Positions 1 to 7,840 of a stretch of DNA of 34,671 bases are shown piece by piece. Under the pieces are notes generated by a model that was not told the DNA's origin, made no database searches, and worked only from the letters and a program-made list of their open reading frames with translations. The stretch lies in the NCBI GenBank assembly GCA_025357835.1, contig JANYLM010000098.1, positions 1-34,671 on the forward strand. The letters are read 5' to 3'. Made by a program: the position numbers and the translations under genes. Positions within the stretch are counted from its first letter, which is position 1. The number at the start of each line of letters is the position of its first letter. Origin of the DNA: Gammaproteobacteria bacterium (GTDB lineage: Bacteria; Pseudomonadota; Gammaproteobacteria; Steroidobacterales; Steroidobacteraceae).

Positions 1-171
1 GATGCCGCAGGCAGGCCAATCGATCGTACGGTCAAGGACTTTCATGCGCGCGTCGTGCAACACGAAGTCGATCACCTCGACGGCATCCTGTATCCGCGCC
101 GCATTCGCGATTTAACGCAATTCGGCTTCAACGACGCCCTGTTTCCCGGCGAGAATCTCATCGACGAGTAA
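1..171 (+). CDS. def: Peptide deformylase, C-terminal part (truncated by window edge)
   Basis: Only the last 56 codons are in the window; reading starts in frame at base 1 and ends at a TAA. The deformylase metal-binding signature HEVDH lies at local residues 21-25 and is followed by [10 protein letters not shown], typical of the C-terminal helix. Peptide deformylase removes the formyl group from the N-terminal methionine of nascent proteins in the cytoplasm; the two histidines bind the metal and the glutamate is the catalytic base. The rest of the gene lies to the left. A 152-base gap separates it from the next gene, and I see no clear terminator there. Confidence 0.93.
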   Translation, partial: DAAGRPIDRTVKDFHARVVQHEVDHLDGILYPRRIRDLTQFGFNDALFPGENLIDE

Positions 172-323
172 AACGGAACTGTGCCCCCGAACCACGGGTT
201 TTCGACGCCGATTTCACCTCGCGCGCTTGAGTGCCGCGGCGCTCAGAAAATCTTCATCCTGCGTGCCTGCGGAAGTTTGTAGAATTGACCGCCAGCGAAT
301 CTGAGTCCTCGACGGAGTCAATC

Positions 324-785
324 ATGTCCACTTCATTCGATCTCAACGGCAAACCCACTACGCTGGATGCCGATCCCAAAATGCCCTTGCTGTGGGCCGT
401 CCGGGAAGTCGCCGGTCTGACCGGCACCAAGTTCGGCTGCGGAATGGCGCTGTGCGGCGCATGCACGGTACATCTGGACGGCAAACCAATCCGTTCCTGC
501 ATCACGCCGCTGTCCACCGTCGCCGGCCGCAAGGTCACGACCATCGAGGGCCTGGCGAGTAGGCCGGCGAAGGCGGTGCAAGCCGCCTGGGTCAAGCTTC
601 AAGTACCTCAATGCGGCTACTGCCAATCCGGGCAGATCATGTCCGCAACGGCGCTGTTGGAAACAAATTCAAAACCCACCGATGCCGACATCGACAGCGC
701 CATGAGCGGCAACATTTGCCGTTGCGCCACCTACTCACGCATCCGCGCGGCGATTCATGCGGCCGCCGACTCCATTAAGGTGTAA
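324..785 (+). CDS. 2Fe-2S subunit of a molybdenum hydroxylase (isoquinoline 1-oxidoreductase alpha-like)
   Basis: A 153-residue protein of usual family length. Cys39, Cys44, Cys47 and Cys59 form the plant-type ferredoxin cluster motif. Cys97, Cys100, Cys132 and Cys134 (CGYCQSGQ and GNICRCATY) form the second cluster domain of the xanthine oxidase family. It should pass electrons between the molybdopterin subunit encoded 3 bases downstream and an external acceptor. An in-frame start at 231 exists, but the ATG at 324 gives the normal N terminus and has GGAG at 314-317, six bases upstream. The family oxidises N-heterocycles or aldehydes; the substrate cannot be read from the sequence. Confidence 0.92.
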   Translation: MSTSFDLNGKPTTLDADPKMPLLWAVREVAGLTGTKFGCGMALCGACTVHLDGKPIRSCITPLSTVAGRKVTTIEGLASRPAKAVQAAWVKLQVPQCGYCQSGQIMSATALLETNSKPTDADIDSAMSGNICRCATYSRIRAAIHAAADSIKV

Positions 786-788
786 ACC

Positions 789-2981
789 ATGGCCATTAAT
801 CCCCTCGCCTCCGCTTCGACGCGCCGCGATTTCCTCAAGAGCGCCGGTACCGCCAGTGCGTTGGCGCTGACCATCGGATTCGAATGGGGCGGCACCACGC
901 GCCGCGCTCTCGCCGGTGCCACGCCCCTGACCGATCGATCCTTCATGCCCAATGCCTTCGTGCGTGTTGGTTCCGACGACAGCGTCACCGTAATCGCCAA
1001 GCACTTGGAGATGGGCCAGGGGTCCTACACCGGCATCGCCACCGTGCTTGCCGAGGAACTCGACGCCGACTGGACGCGGGTTCGCGTCGAAAGCGCGCCC
1101 GCCGATGCGAAGCGCTATGCCAATCTCGCCTTCGGCACCATGCAGGGGACTGGAGGCAGCTCAGCCATGGCTAATTCCTGGACCCAGCTGCGCGAAGCCG
1201 GCGGCAAGGCACGCGCCATGCTGCTCGCCGCAGCGGCCAAGGAATGGAAGGTATCCGTCGCTGATCTATCGGCCGAGAAGGGCGTTGTCTACCATGCCGC
1301 CAGCAAGCGGCAGGCAAGCTACGGCGCGCTGGTGGCCACCGCCACAGGCTTGCCGGTACCTGAGGCCGTGAAACTCAAAGACCCCAAGGATTTCAAGCTC
1401 ATCGGTCAGCATGTGCCGCGCGTCGATGCGGCTGCGAAATCCGACGGCTCCGCGCAGTTCACCCTCGACGTGGTACTGCCCGGCATGCTGGTGGCATTAC
1501 TGAAGCGGCCGCCTCTATTTGGCGCCACGGTCAAATCCTTCAACGCCAGCGCCGCGACTGCCGTACCCGGCGTCGTCAAAGTGGTGCAGGTGCCGCGCGG
1601 TGTCGCCGTGGTGGCTAAGAGCTTCTGGGCCGCCAAGCAAGGGCGCGATGCGCTGCAGGTCGAATGGGATGACTCGATGGCTGAGAAGCGCGGCTCGGTG
1701 GCACTCATGGACGAATACCGGCACCTCGCCGACCAACCCGCTCTGTCCGCGCGCAAGGACGGCGATGCGCTGCGGGCGATCAAGGCCGCAACCCGCAAAG
1801 TGTCTGCCAGCTACGAATTTCCATACCTCGCTCATGCGCCCATGGAACCGCTGGATGCCGTCGTCAAACTCAGCGCCGATAGCTGCGAAATCTGGGCGGG
1901 GGATCAATTCCAGACCATCGATCAGGCGAATGCTGCGCACACGGCGGGCCTGGACCCGCAGCAAGTGAGCATCCACACCCTGTACGCCGGCGGCAGCTTC
2001 GGCCGCCGCGCCAACCCGGGTTCGGACTACATCGTCGAAGCCGTATCCATCGCCAAGGCGTACGGCGCCGACGGCACACCCATCAAGTTGCAGTGGACGC
2101 GCGAAGACGACATCCACGGCGGCCTGTATCGGCCCATGTACTTCCACAAGCTGGAGGCGGGACTGAACGACAAGGGCGAGCTCACGGGCTGGCATCATGT
2201 CATCGTCGGCCAGTCCATCATGGCCGGCACCCCGTTTGCCGCGATGATCAAGGACGGTGTCGATCCCACGTCGGTCGAAGGCGCCGCGAACATCGCTTAC
2301 ACCATACCCAATGTCTCCGTCGAACTAGCGACCACCAAGACCGGCGTGCCGGTCCTGTGGTGGCGGGTAGTCGGCAGTTCGCACACCGCCTATGCCGTCG
2401 AAGCCTTCATGGACGAGGTGGCGCATGCCGCGGGCCAGGACGGCTTCACATTCCGCCGCAAGCTGCTCGACCAGCATCCGCGCATGCAAGCGGTGCTCGA
2501 GCTTGCCGCCGAGAAAGCGGGCTGGGGTACCCCCCTGCCGCCGGGCAAAGGCCGCGGCATCGCGGTGGCCGAAGCGTTCAAATCCTATGTCGCTCAAGTC
2601 GCCGAGGTCAGCGTGGGCAAGGATGGGCAGATCACGGTCGATCGAGTGGTCTGCGCAGTCGATTGCGGCACCGCCATCAATCCCGACATTATTGCCGCGC
2701 AGATGGAAGGCGGCATCGGCTTCGGCCTCGGTGCGGTTCTGTACGGGGCGATAACCCTGAAGGACGGCCGGATCGAACAAGACAACTTCAACGGTTATCG
2801 GGTGTTGCGCATCAACGAAATGCCGAAGGTGGAGGTGCATATCGTACCGTCGGCGGAGCCGCCTACCGGCGTGGGTGAGCCGGGCGTGGCGCCCTTGGGG
2901 CCGGCCGTGGCCAATGCCATATTCGCCGCGACGGGCAAACGCATCCATGTGCTGCCATTCTCCAGTTCCGGCGTCGCATGA
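789..2981 (+). CDS. Molybdopterin-binding subunit of a molybdenum hydroxylase (isoquinoline 1-oxidoreductase beta / aldehyde oxidase-like)
   Basis: A 730-residue protein, the typical length for the IorB type. A twin-arginine signal (TRRDFLK, residues 11-17, then a hydrophobic stretch) predicts export of the folded cofactor-loaded enzyme to the periplasm, presumably carrying the 2Fe-2S partner along. The C-terminal [11 protein letters not shown] around residue 694-704 matches the conserved motif whose glutamate (about residue 697) is the catalytic base in this family. It starts 3 bases after the stop of the small subunit, so the two form an operon. No cytochrome c subunit or MoCo-insertion chaperone lies next to it. 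The substrate is unknown; aromatic N-heterocycles or aldehydes are the family options. Confidence 0.92.
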   Translation: MAINPLASASTRRDFLKSAGTASALALTIGFEWGGTTRRALAGATPLTDRSFMPNAFVRVGSDDSVTVIAKHLEMGQGSYTGIATVLAEELDADWTRVRVESAPADAKRYANLAFGTMQGTGGSSAMANSWTQLREAGGKARAMLLAAAAKEWKVSVADLSAEKGVVYHAASKRQASYGALVATATGLPVPEAVKLKDPKDFKLIGQHVPRVDAAAKSDGSAQFTLDVVLPGMLVALLKRPPLFGATVKSFNASAATAVPGVVKVVQVPRGVAVVAKSFWAAKQGRDALQVEWDDSMAEKRGSVALMDEYRHLADQPALSARKDGDALRAIKAATRKVSASYEFPYLAHAPMEPLDAVVKLSADSCEIWAGDQFQTIDQANAAHTAGLDPQQVSIHTLYAGGSFGRRANPGSDYIVEAVSIAKAYGADGTPIKLQWTREDDIHGGLYRPMYFHKLEAGLNDKGELTGWHHVIVGQSIMAGTPFAAMIKDGVDPTSVEGAANIAYTIPNVSVELATTKTGVPVLWWRVVGSSHTAYAVEAFMDEVAHAAGQDGFTFRRKLLDQHPRMQAVLELAAEKAGWGTPLPPGKGRGIAVAEAFKSYVAQVAEVSVGKDGQITVDRVVCAVDCGTAINPDIIAAQMEGGIGFGLGAVLYGAITLKDGRIEQDNFNGYRVLRINEMPKVEVHIVPSAEPPTGVGEPGVAPLGPAVANAIFAATGKRIHVLPFSSSGVA

Positions 2982-3046
2982 CGCGCATGCGCCGGGCGCC
3001 GGCGCCAATCGTTTACGCAAGTGTTGAAAATAATCGCGCCGCGGCC

Positions 3047-4189
3047 CTAGCAGCCGCGTGTGAGCTCGGCGTAGCGCTGCAAGTGAACGTCGCTATCGCC
3101 AAACATCAATTGCGCAGCGGTGAGCCGCTTGAACCAATGACTGACCTTTAACTCATCGGTCATGCCCATGCCGCCGTGCAGCTGCAGCGACTGCTGTCCG
3201 ACGAATCGGCCGGCCTGGCCGATCACCGCCTTGGCCGCCGACAATGCGCGCCGGCGTGCTCCGATATCCTTGTCGTTACAGCGCAACGCGGCCAGATAAC
3301 TCATCGAACGCGCCTGTTCCAGATGAACCAGCATGTCGGCGATGCGATGCTGCAATACCTGGAAGCGGCCTATCGGGTGGCCGAATTGCTGACGTTGGCG
3401 CACATACTCGACGGTGGCGTCCACCAGCGCCTGCATGACGCCCACCGCGTCGGCGCACAAGGCCGCGAGGCCGATATCGAGGGCGGCTTCGATCGGGTTC
3501 AGCGCCGCCCCCTCGAGACCAAGACGGCTGCCGGCCGGCACTTCGACCCCCTGCAGGTAAACATCCGCGGCTCGCTGGCCGTCGACGGTGGGATAGGCGT
3601 CGAGGACCACACCCGGCGCCGCGCGAGGCACGAGAAACAGCGACACGCCCTGAGCGTCGCCTGTCTCTTGCGCCGTGCGCGCCGAGACCAAGAGAGTGTC
3701 GGCCGCACCGGCGTGCATCACCACTGCCTTGTGTCCGTCGAGCCGGTAGCTCTCGCCCGTGCGCCGTGCGCGGGTGCTCACCCACTGGCTTTCGTAGCGC
3801 GCGCCGCTCTCGAAATGCGCGAGTACTGCGATCTTCTCGCCCGTGGCCATGGCGGCCAGCAATTCAGCGGCCGGTGTCTCATCGGCGAATGCACGCAATA
3901 CGGCGGTCGCAATCACGGCGCTGCTCAGCACGGGCTCGAGCAGCAGGCTGCGCCCGCAATCGCCCATCATGGCCAGCGTTTCCAACGGCCCGAATCCAAG
4001 CCCTCCCTGCGCCGCCGGCACGGTGATGGCAAGCACGCCCAATTCCGCCAGGTCGCGCCACACCGCCGGATCCCATCCCGCCGCCGAACCCTTGATAGCC
4101 TTGAATCGATCGAAGCCGTATTGTTCGCTTAGGTAGCGTTCCACGGCGTCGTGCAGCTGCCGCTGTTCGTCGCTGAATTCGAAGTTCAA
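3047..4189 (-). CDS. Acyl-CoA dehydrogenase, small (non-catalytic-type) subunit
   Basis: A 380-residue acyl-CoA dehydrogenase fold resembling small subunits such as PimD. The C-terminal segment LHGGMGMTDELKVSHWFKRL is typical of this subgroup. It is the second gene of a minus-strand pair, 9 bases after the larger dehydrogenase. The position of the catalytic glutamate of isovaleryl-CoA dehydrogenase appears as glycine here (ALDIGLAALCADAVG), and no MCAD-type YEGT motif is present. That suggests a structural partner in an alpha2beta2 enzyme rather than an independent enzyme. Role: FAD-dependent alpha,beta-dehydrogenation of an acyl-CoA, possibly bulky or branched; the substrate is unknown. Confidence 0.85.
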   Translation of the reverse strand: MNFEFSDEQRQLHDAVERYLSEQYGFDRFKAIKGSAAGWDPAVWRDLAELGVLAITVPAAQGGLGFGPLETLAMMGDCGRSLLLEPVLSSAVIATAVLRAFADETPAAELLAAMATGEKIAVLAHFESGARYESQWVSTRARRTGESYRLDGHKAVVMHAGAADTLLVSARTAQETGDAQGVSLFLVPRAAPGVVLDAYPTVDGQRAADVYLQGVEVPAGSRLGLEGAALNPIEAALDIGLAALCADAVGVMQALVDATVEYVRQRQQFGHPIGRFQVLQHRIADMLVHLEQARSMSYLAALRCNDKDIGARRRALSAAKAVIGQAGRFVGQQSLQLHGGMGMTDELKVSHWFKRLTAAQLMFGDSDVHLQRYAELTRGC

Positions 4190-4198
4190 GGGATGCTC

Positions 4199-5407
4199 CT
4201 AGAGACCGACGATCATCTTGGAGATGATGTTTTTCTGAATTTCATTGGTGCCGCCGAAAATCGACAGCTTGCGCTGATTGAAGTATGAGGCGGCCAGTGT
4301 TGCGGCGTAACGCGGCCCCGGCGGCTCGCGCGTGGGATCGAACTGCCAGCCGGCTTCCATTGCTTCGCGGCGGAAGGGCAGCGCATACGGTCCGACGGCG
4401 CGCATCAGAAGCTCGGAAATGCTTTGGTGAATCTCCGTCCCTCTGATTTTGAGAATGGATGCCTCGGGGCCCGCCGCCGGAGAACGGCGCTCCGCAGCCA
4501 GCACGCGCAGGTTGGTGATTTCCAGCGCCCACAGGTCGATTTCGACTTGCGCGATCTGCGCAGCGAACAAAGGATCTTCGATCAGGGGTCGCCCATGTTG
4601 GCGTTCTTGCGCAGCAATACGTTTGAGGCGCGCGAGTTCGCGCTTGGCGATGCCGATTCCCGCAATACCGGTGCGCTCATGGCCGAGCAGAAACTTGGCG
4701 TAAGTCCAGCCCCGATTCTCCTCGCCGATGCGATTTTCGATCGGCACACGCACATTCTCGAACCATATCTCGTTGACCTCATGGCCGCCGTCCAGCAGCA
4801 CGATGGGCCGCACCGTGATGCCAGCACTCTTCATGTTGATCAGCAAAAAAGTGATACCGGCCTGCTGCTTCGCCTGGGCGTCGGTGCGCACCAGGCAAAA
4901 GATCCAATCGGCATACTGACCGAGGGTGTTCCAGGTTTTCTGTCCGTCGACGACGTAGTGGTCGCCGTCGCGCACCGCGCGTGTTTTCAATGATGCCAAA
5001 TCCGAACCGGCACCGGGTTCCGAATACCCCTGGCACCACCATTCCTCGCCTGCGCTGATCTTCGGCAAGTATCGCTGCTGTTGTGCGGCGGTGCCGAAGG
5101 CCATGATGACCGGCGCGACCATCTTGGTGCCGAATGGAATCAGGCGCGGACCGCCGGCCAGTGCCGATTCCTCCTCGAAGATGTATTGCTGCACTGAGTT
5201 CCAACCCGGGCCGCCGAATTCTACGGGCCAACCCATGCCGCCCCACCCGCGCTCATGCAGGCGGCGCTGCCACAACAGATGCTCCTCCCGCCCCAATTCG
5301 TAGCCGTTGAGCACTTTGTCGCTGATGTCGGTGGAAAGCTGCTCGCGCAGGAAGCACCGCACCTCTTTCCTGAACGCCTGCTCTTCGTCGGTGAATTCAA
5401 GGCGCAT
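4199..5407 (-). CDS. Acyl-CoA dehydrogenase, large catalytic subunit
   Basis: A 402-residue FAD-dependent acyl-CoA dehydrogenase similar to PimC-type large subunits. YSEPGAGSDLASL (residues 128-140) is the flavin/substrate loop and FGGTNEIQKN near the C terminus is the family signature. At the usual MCAD glutamate position the motif reads FGGT, so that residue is glycine. Glu244 in LLGHERTGIAG instead matches the helix-G catalytic glutamate of isovaleryl-CoA dehydrogenase. First gene of a two-gene operon, transcribed away from an IclR regulator. The start at 5407 gives a normal MRLEFTDEEQ N terminus. The natural substrate is not determinable. Confidence 0.88.
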   Translation of the reverse strand: MRLEFTDEEQAFRKEVRCFLREQLSTDISDKVLNGYELGREEHLLWQRRLHERGWGGMGWPVEFGGPGWNSVQQYIFEEESALAGGPRLIPFGTKMVAPVIMAFGTAAQQQRYLPKISAGEEWWCQGYSEPGAGSDLASLKTRAVRDGDHYVVDGQKTWNTLGQYADWIFCLVRTDAQAKQQAGITFLLINMKSAGITVRPIVLLDGGHEVNEIWFENVRVPIENRIGEENRGWTYAKFLLGHERTGIAGIGIAKRELARLKRIAAQERQHGRPLIEDPLFAAQIAQVEIDLWALEITNLRVLAAERRSPAAGPEASILKIRGTEIHQSISELLMRAVGPYALPFRREAMEAGWQFDPTREPPGPRYAATLAASYFNQRKLSIFGGTNEIQKNIISKMIVGL

Positions 5408-5428
5408 GGGCGCCGCCGGGGATCATGG

Positions 5429-5509
5429 TGTTGGACATGTCGTGTTCTGCACTACAGAATTTAATTCCAAATTGGTGCAAAATTATGAGTACGCATGTTG
5501 GACATTGTC
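5429..5509. promoter_or_regulatory. Operator-like repeats between the acyl-CoA dehydrogenase operon and iclR
   Basis: TGTTGGACAT occurs exactly twice (5429-5438 and 5496-5505). Each copy overlaps a small palindrome: GACATGTC at 5434-5441 and GACATTGTC at 5501-5509. Between them lies a perfect inverted repeat, TTCTG-N5-CAGAA (5445-5459). The right copy overlaps the -35 box of the minus-strand promoter. Such spaced dyads are plausible IclR binding sites, but no specific IclR consensus is matched. Confidence 0.5.
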
Positions 5510-5511
5510 AA
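5482..5511 (-). promoter_or_regulatory. Predicted sigma70 promoter of the acyl-CoA dehydrogenase operon
   Basis: Read on the minus strand: TTGACA (5511-5506), an 18-base spacer, then CATAAT (5487-5482). The -35 is a perfect consensus and the -10 matches 5 of 6. Transcription would start near 5475, giving a leader of roughly 70 bases before the ATG at 5407. The repeat at 5496-5509 overlaps the -35, as expected for a repressor site. Confidence 0.5.
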
Positions 5512-6347
5512 TGTATAGACCCCATAAAATGCAACCGGCCAAACGAACTGGGCCGCCGCGCAAGCCGGCCGGAGTCAAATCCGACCGTCACTTCGTGACG
5601 GCGCTCGCCCGCGGACTCGAGGTGCTGGCCTGCTTTCGCCAAGGCGATCGCATGCTTGGCAATCAAGAACTGAGCAAACGCTGCGGACTGGCCAAGTCCA
5701 CGGTGTCGAGGCTCACGCATACCCTCACCCAGCTTGGATATCTGATCTACGTCGAGGATAGCGCCAAGTACAGTCTCGGCACTGCCACGCTAAGCTTGGC
5801 CAGTGTAATGTTGTCGCGCCTCGACATTCGCAAGCTCGCCCATTTGCCCATGCAGGAACTGGCTGATTTCGCCCAGTGCATGGTGAGCCTCGGCAGCCGC
5901 GACCGGCTCTCGATGATTTATATCGATGCGGTTCGCAGCCCTGCGGCGGTTACGCTGAGCTTGGACAGCGGCGCAAGAATTCATATCGCCACCTCGGCGA
6001 TGGGGCGCGCCTATTTGACGGCAATACCGGAGCGCGAACGCAATGACATCATGGAAGGAGTGCGCGCGCTGGTCGACGTCAACCGTTGGCCCGACACGCA
6101 GCGCGGCGTCGCCAAGGCATTGCGCGACATTCGCGAGCTGGGCGTGTGCTGCTCTTTTGGCGAATGGCAGAGGGATGTCAACGCCATCGCCGTGCCAGTG
6201 AGGCCGGGCGGTGGCCTGCCGCCCATGGCTATCAACTGCGGCGCGCCGGCCTATATGGTGTCGAAAGAGTTTCTGCTGGAGAAGGTGCGGCCGCGACTAA
6301 TCGCGCTCGTCAACCAGCTGGAAATCTCCCTGGGCACCGACGGTTAA
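5511..6347 (+). CDS. IclR-family transcriptional regulator
   Basis: About 278 residues from the ATG at 5511 (272 from the ATG at 5529). The N-terminal winged helix-turn-helix shows LGNQELSKRCGLAKSTVSRLTHTL, and the C-terminal ligand-binding IclR domain follows (for example SMIYIDAVRSP and INCGAPAYMV). Neither start has a clear Shine-Dalgarno sequence. Earlier in-frame starts would lie inside the divergent dehydrogenase gene and are unlikely. IclR regulators usually sense a pathway metabolite and control the adjacent divergent operon, so the acyl-CoA dehydrogenase pair is the expected target. Its ligand is unknown. Confidence 0.9.
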   Translation: MYRPHKMQPAKRTGPPRKPAGVKSDRHFVTALARGLEVLACFRQGDRMLGNQELSKRCGLAKSTVSRLTHTLTQLGYLIYVEDSAKYSLGTATLSLASVMLSRLDIRKLAHLPMQELADFAQCMVSLGSRDRLSMIYIDAVRSPAAVTLSLDSGARIHIATSAMGRAYLTAIPERERNDIMEGVRALVDVNRWPDTQRGVAKALRDIRELGVCCSFGEWQRDVNAIAVPVRPGGGLPPMAINCGAPAYMVSKEFLLEKVRPRLIALVNQLEISLGTDG

Positions 6348-6400
6348 ATGCTCCGAGGGTAGCTGGGCAGCGCGCTCCCGGCTGATCGCGCGAGGGGAGT

Positions 6401-7057
6401 TTACTTGCCGCGAATGGCGTCGACCGCGTGCCGCAAGACCTCCAGAATCCGCCGCTTCTCCTCCATCGGAGAGCTGATTTTTTCGCGGATGGCGGCTTTC
6501 AGCTCATCGCGCAGTCCGCGGAATTCCGCCTTCATCTGCTGCCAGTCATCCGGGGTCGCGCCGCTCGGACCGCTGCCAAAGTGGTCCACCAGATCTTCAT
6601 CCTCGGCGAATTGCTTGCGAAAGTGCGCCAGCTTGCGGCCGAAGATAGCCAGTTGATTCCACACCTCATTCGCGGCGGCGCGGTGCTTAGTCAAATGCGC
6701 CGTGCCTTCCGCGGTAAGGCTGTAGAGCTTTTTCGTGCCCTCGACCACGGCATTGGCGTGGCCCATCTCTTCGAGATAAGTGAGCGCCGGATAAACCATG
6801 CCGGGGCTAGGCGTATAGACGCCGCTGGAATGTTCCTCGACCGCCTTGATGATTTCGTAGCCATGCCGAGGCTTCTCGCTAAGCAATAATAGAATGATCA
6901 GTTGCAAGTCTCCCGACGCGAGCATCTTGGCCGTGCGCATCCCTGGTCCACCCCCTCGTGGCCCTCCCGCGAAAGAGCCGCCGAAGAAGCCCCTGCCGCC
7001 GCCAAAATGGCGATGGTCGCGCCGCTCAGAGCAGAAATAGCCGGAATGGAATGACAT
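6401..7057 (-). CDS. PadR-family regulator, YqjI-like
   Basis: A 218-residue protein. Residues 1-40 are rich in Gly and Arg with His4, Cys9, His15 and His17. The PadR winged helix follows (GDLQLIILLLLSEKPRHGYE then YTPSPGMVYPALTYLEEMG), with a helical C-terminal dimerisation region. E. coli YqjI, a nickel-responsive PadR repressor, has a similar His/Cys-rich extension before the same motif, so metal sensing is plausible but unproven. The ATG at 7057 follows GGAG at 7066-7063 with a 5-base gap, which supports keeping the N-terminal extension. An operator-like palindrome lies in its promoter, suggesting autorepression. No obvious target gene such as yqjH is adjacent. Confidence 0.88.
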   Translation of the reverse strand: MSFHSGYFCSERRDHRHFGGGRGFFGGSFAGGPRGGGPGMRTAKMLASGDLQLIILLLLSEKPRHGYEIIKAVEEHSSGVYTPSPGMVYPALTYLEEMGHANAVVEGTKKLYSLTAEGTAHLTKHRAAANEVWNQLAIFGRKLAHFRKQFAEDEDLVDHFGSGPSGATPDDWQQMKAEFRGLRDELKAAIREKISSPMEEKRRILEVLRHAVDAIRGK

Positions 7058-7079
7058 CGCCTCTCCAATGCTTTCTAAA

Positions 7080-7108
7080 AATATATCTTAAGATAAATCA
7101 AAAGTAAA
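7080..7108 (-). promoter_or_regulatory. padR promoter with embedded palindromic operator
   Basis: On the minus strand, TTTACT (7108-7103), a 17-base spacer and TATATT (7085-7080) form a sigma70-like promoter. An 18-base inverted repeat (7081-7098) with a perfect core TATCTTAAGATA at 7084-7095 and one mismatched pair covers the spacer and -10. This is a typical layout for autorepression by a dimeric PadR protein. Confidence 0.6.
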
Positions 7109-7163
7109 AAAATTCCCAGCTAATGTGGACGTAAACCAACTGAGACATTTGCATTACGCTTGC

Positions 7164-7640
7164 CTAGAACGGGATATCGTCGTCGAAATCCTCTTTCCCG
7201 CCGGCCGGCGCGGGCGCCTGATCGTAATCATCCCGAGGCGGCGCACTCGCTCCGCCTCCCCGTTCGGCTCCACCAGCCACGCCGCCCCCGGCACCTCCGC
7301 CGGCTCGGCCACCTAACATTTGCATGTTGTCGGCGATGATTTCGGTGGTGAACCGATCATTTCCTTGTTTGTCCTGCCACTTGCGGGTGCGCAATTTACC
7401 TTCAACGAAGACCTGCGAGCCCTTGCGCAGATACTCCGCGGCGATTTCGCCCAAACGGCCGAACAGAGCAATGCTATGCCACTCGGTGCGCTCCTGCTGA
7501 GCGCCGGAGGCCTTGTCCTTCCAGGACTCGCTGGTGGCGATCCGGATATTCGTGACCGTCATGCCGCTGGGCATAGAACGGGTCTCAGGGTCTGCGCCGA
7601 GATTGCCGACTAAAATTACTTTATTGACACCACGCGCCAT
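7164..7640 (-). CDS. ssb: Single-stranded DNA-binding protein
   Basis: A 158-residue SSB. The OB fold covers about residues 1-110 ([19 protein letters not shown] start; [19 protein letters not shown]). A Gly-rich linker follows at 111-148, then the acidic tip DFDDDIPF, which recruits repair and replication partners. It protects ssDNA during replication, recombination and repair. AGGGG at 7651-7647 lies 6 bases before the start codon. It is divergent from uvrA, an arrangement also known in E. coli. A possible -10 (TACAAT, 7676-7671 on the minus strand) has no good -35. Confidence 0.97.
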   Translation of the reverse strand: MARGVNKVILVGNLGADPETRSMPSGMTVTNIRIATSESWKDKASGAQQERTEWHSIALFGRLGEIAAEYLRKGSQVFVEGKLRTRKWQDKQGNDRFTTEIIADNMQMLGGRAGGGAGGGVAGGAERGGGASAPPRDDYDQAPAPAGGKEDFDDDIPF

Positions 7641-7800
7641 GACGAACCCCTAAACCTTTGGACGTCACATATTGTACACGGGCGGCCAAGCCCCATTATC
7701 CGGTTCGGTGTGGCAGACACCCAGAAATTGGCGCGGGCGTACCCGGCGCCGGCCCCACACAAACCCTAACAGGGTGCAATTTCCCGCGGCCCAGGCCGCG

Positions 7801-7830
7801 TTTACCCGCCCTTGACGCCGGGCGTATAGT
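7801..7830 (+). promoter_or_regulatory. Candidate uvrA promoter
   Basis: TTTACC (7801-7806), an 18-base spacer and TATAGT (7825-7830). The -10 ends only 10 bases before the uvrA ATG, so the transcript would be leaderless or nearly so. I found no CTGT-N8-ACAG LexA box between ssb and uvrA. Confidence 0.4.
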
Positions 7831-7840
7831 GATTGGTTAC

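Noticed and set aside
4779..5246. Long open frame inside the acyl-CoA dehydrogenase gene
   Set aside because: Arg/Gly/His-rich composition typical of an out-of-frame reading of GC-rich DNA; the overlapping gene is clearly real. The same applies to similar frames inside secY, uvrA, pyrD and the amidohydrolase.
5307..5510. N-terminal extension of the IclR protein
   Set aside because: The upstream in-frame codons lie inside the divergent dehydrogenase gene and its promoter, and do not resemble an IclR domain.
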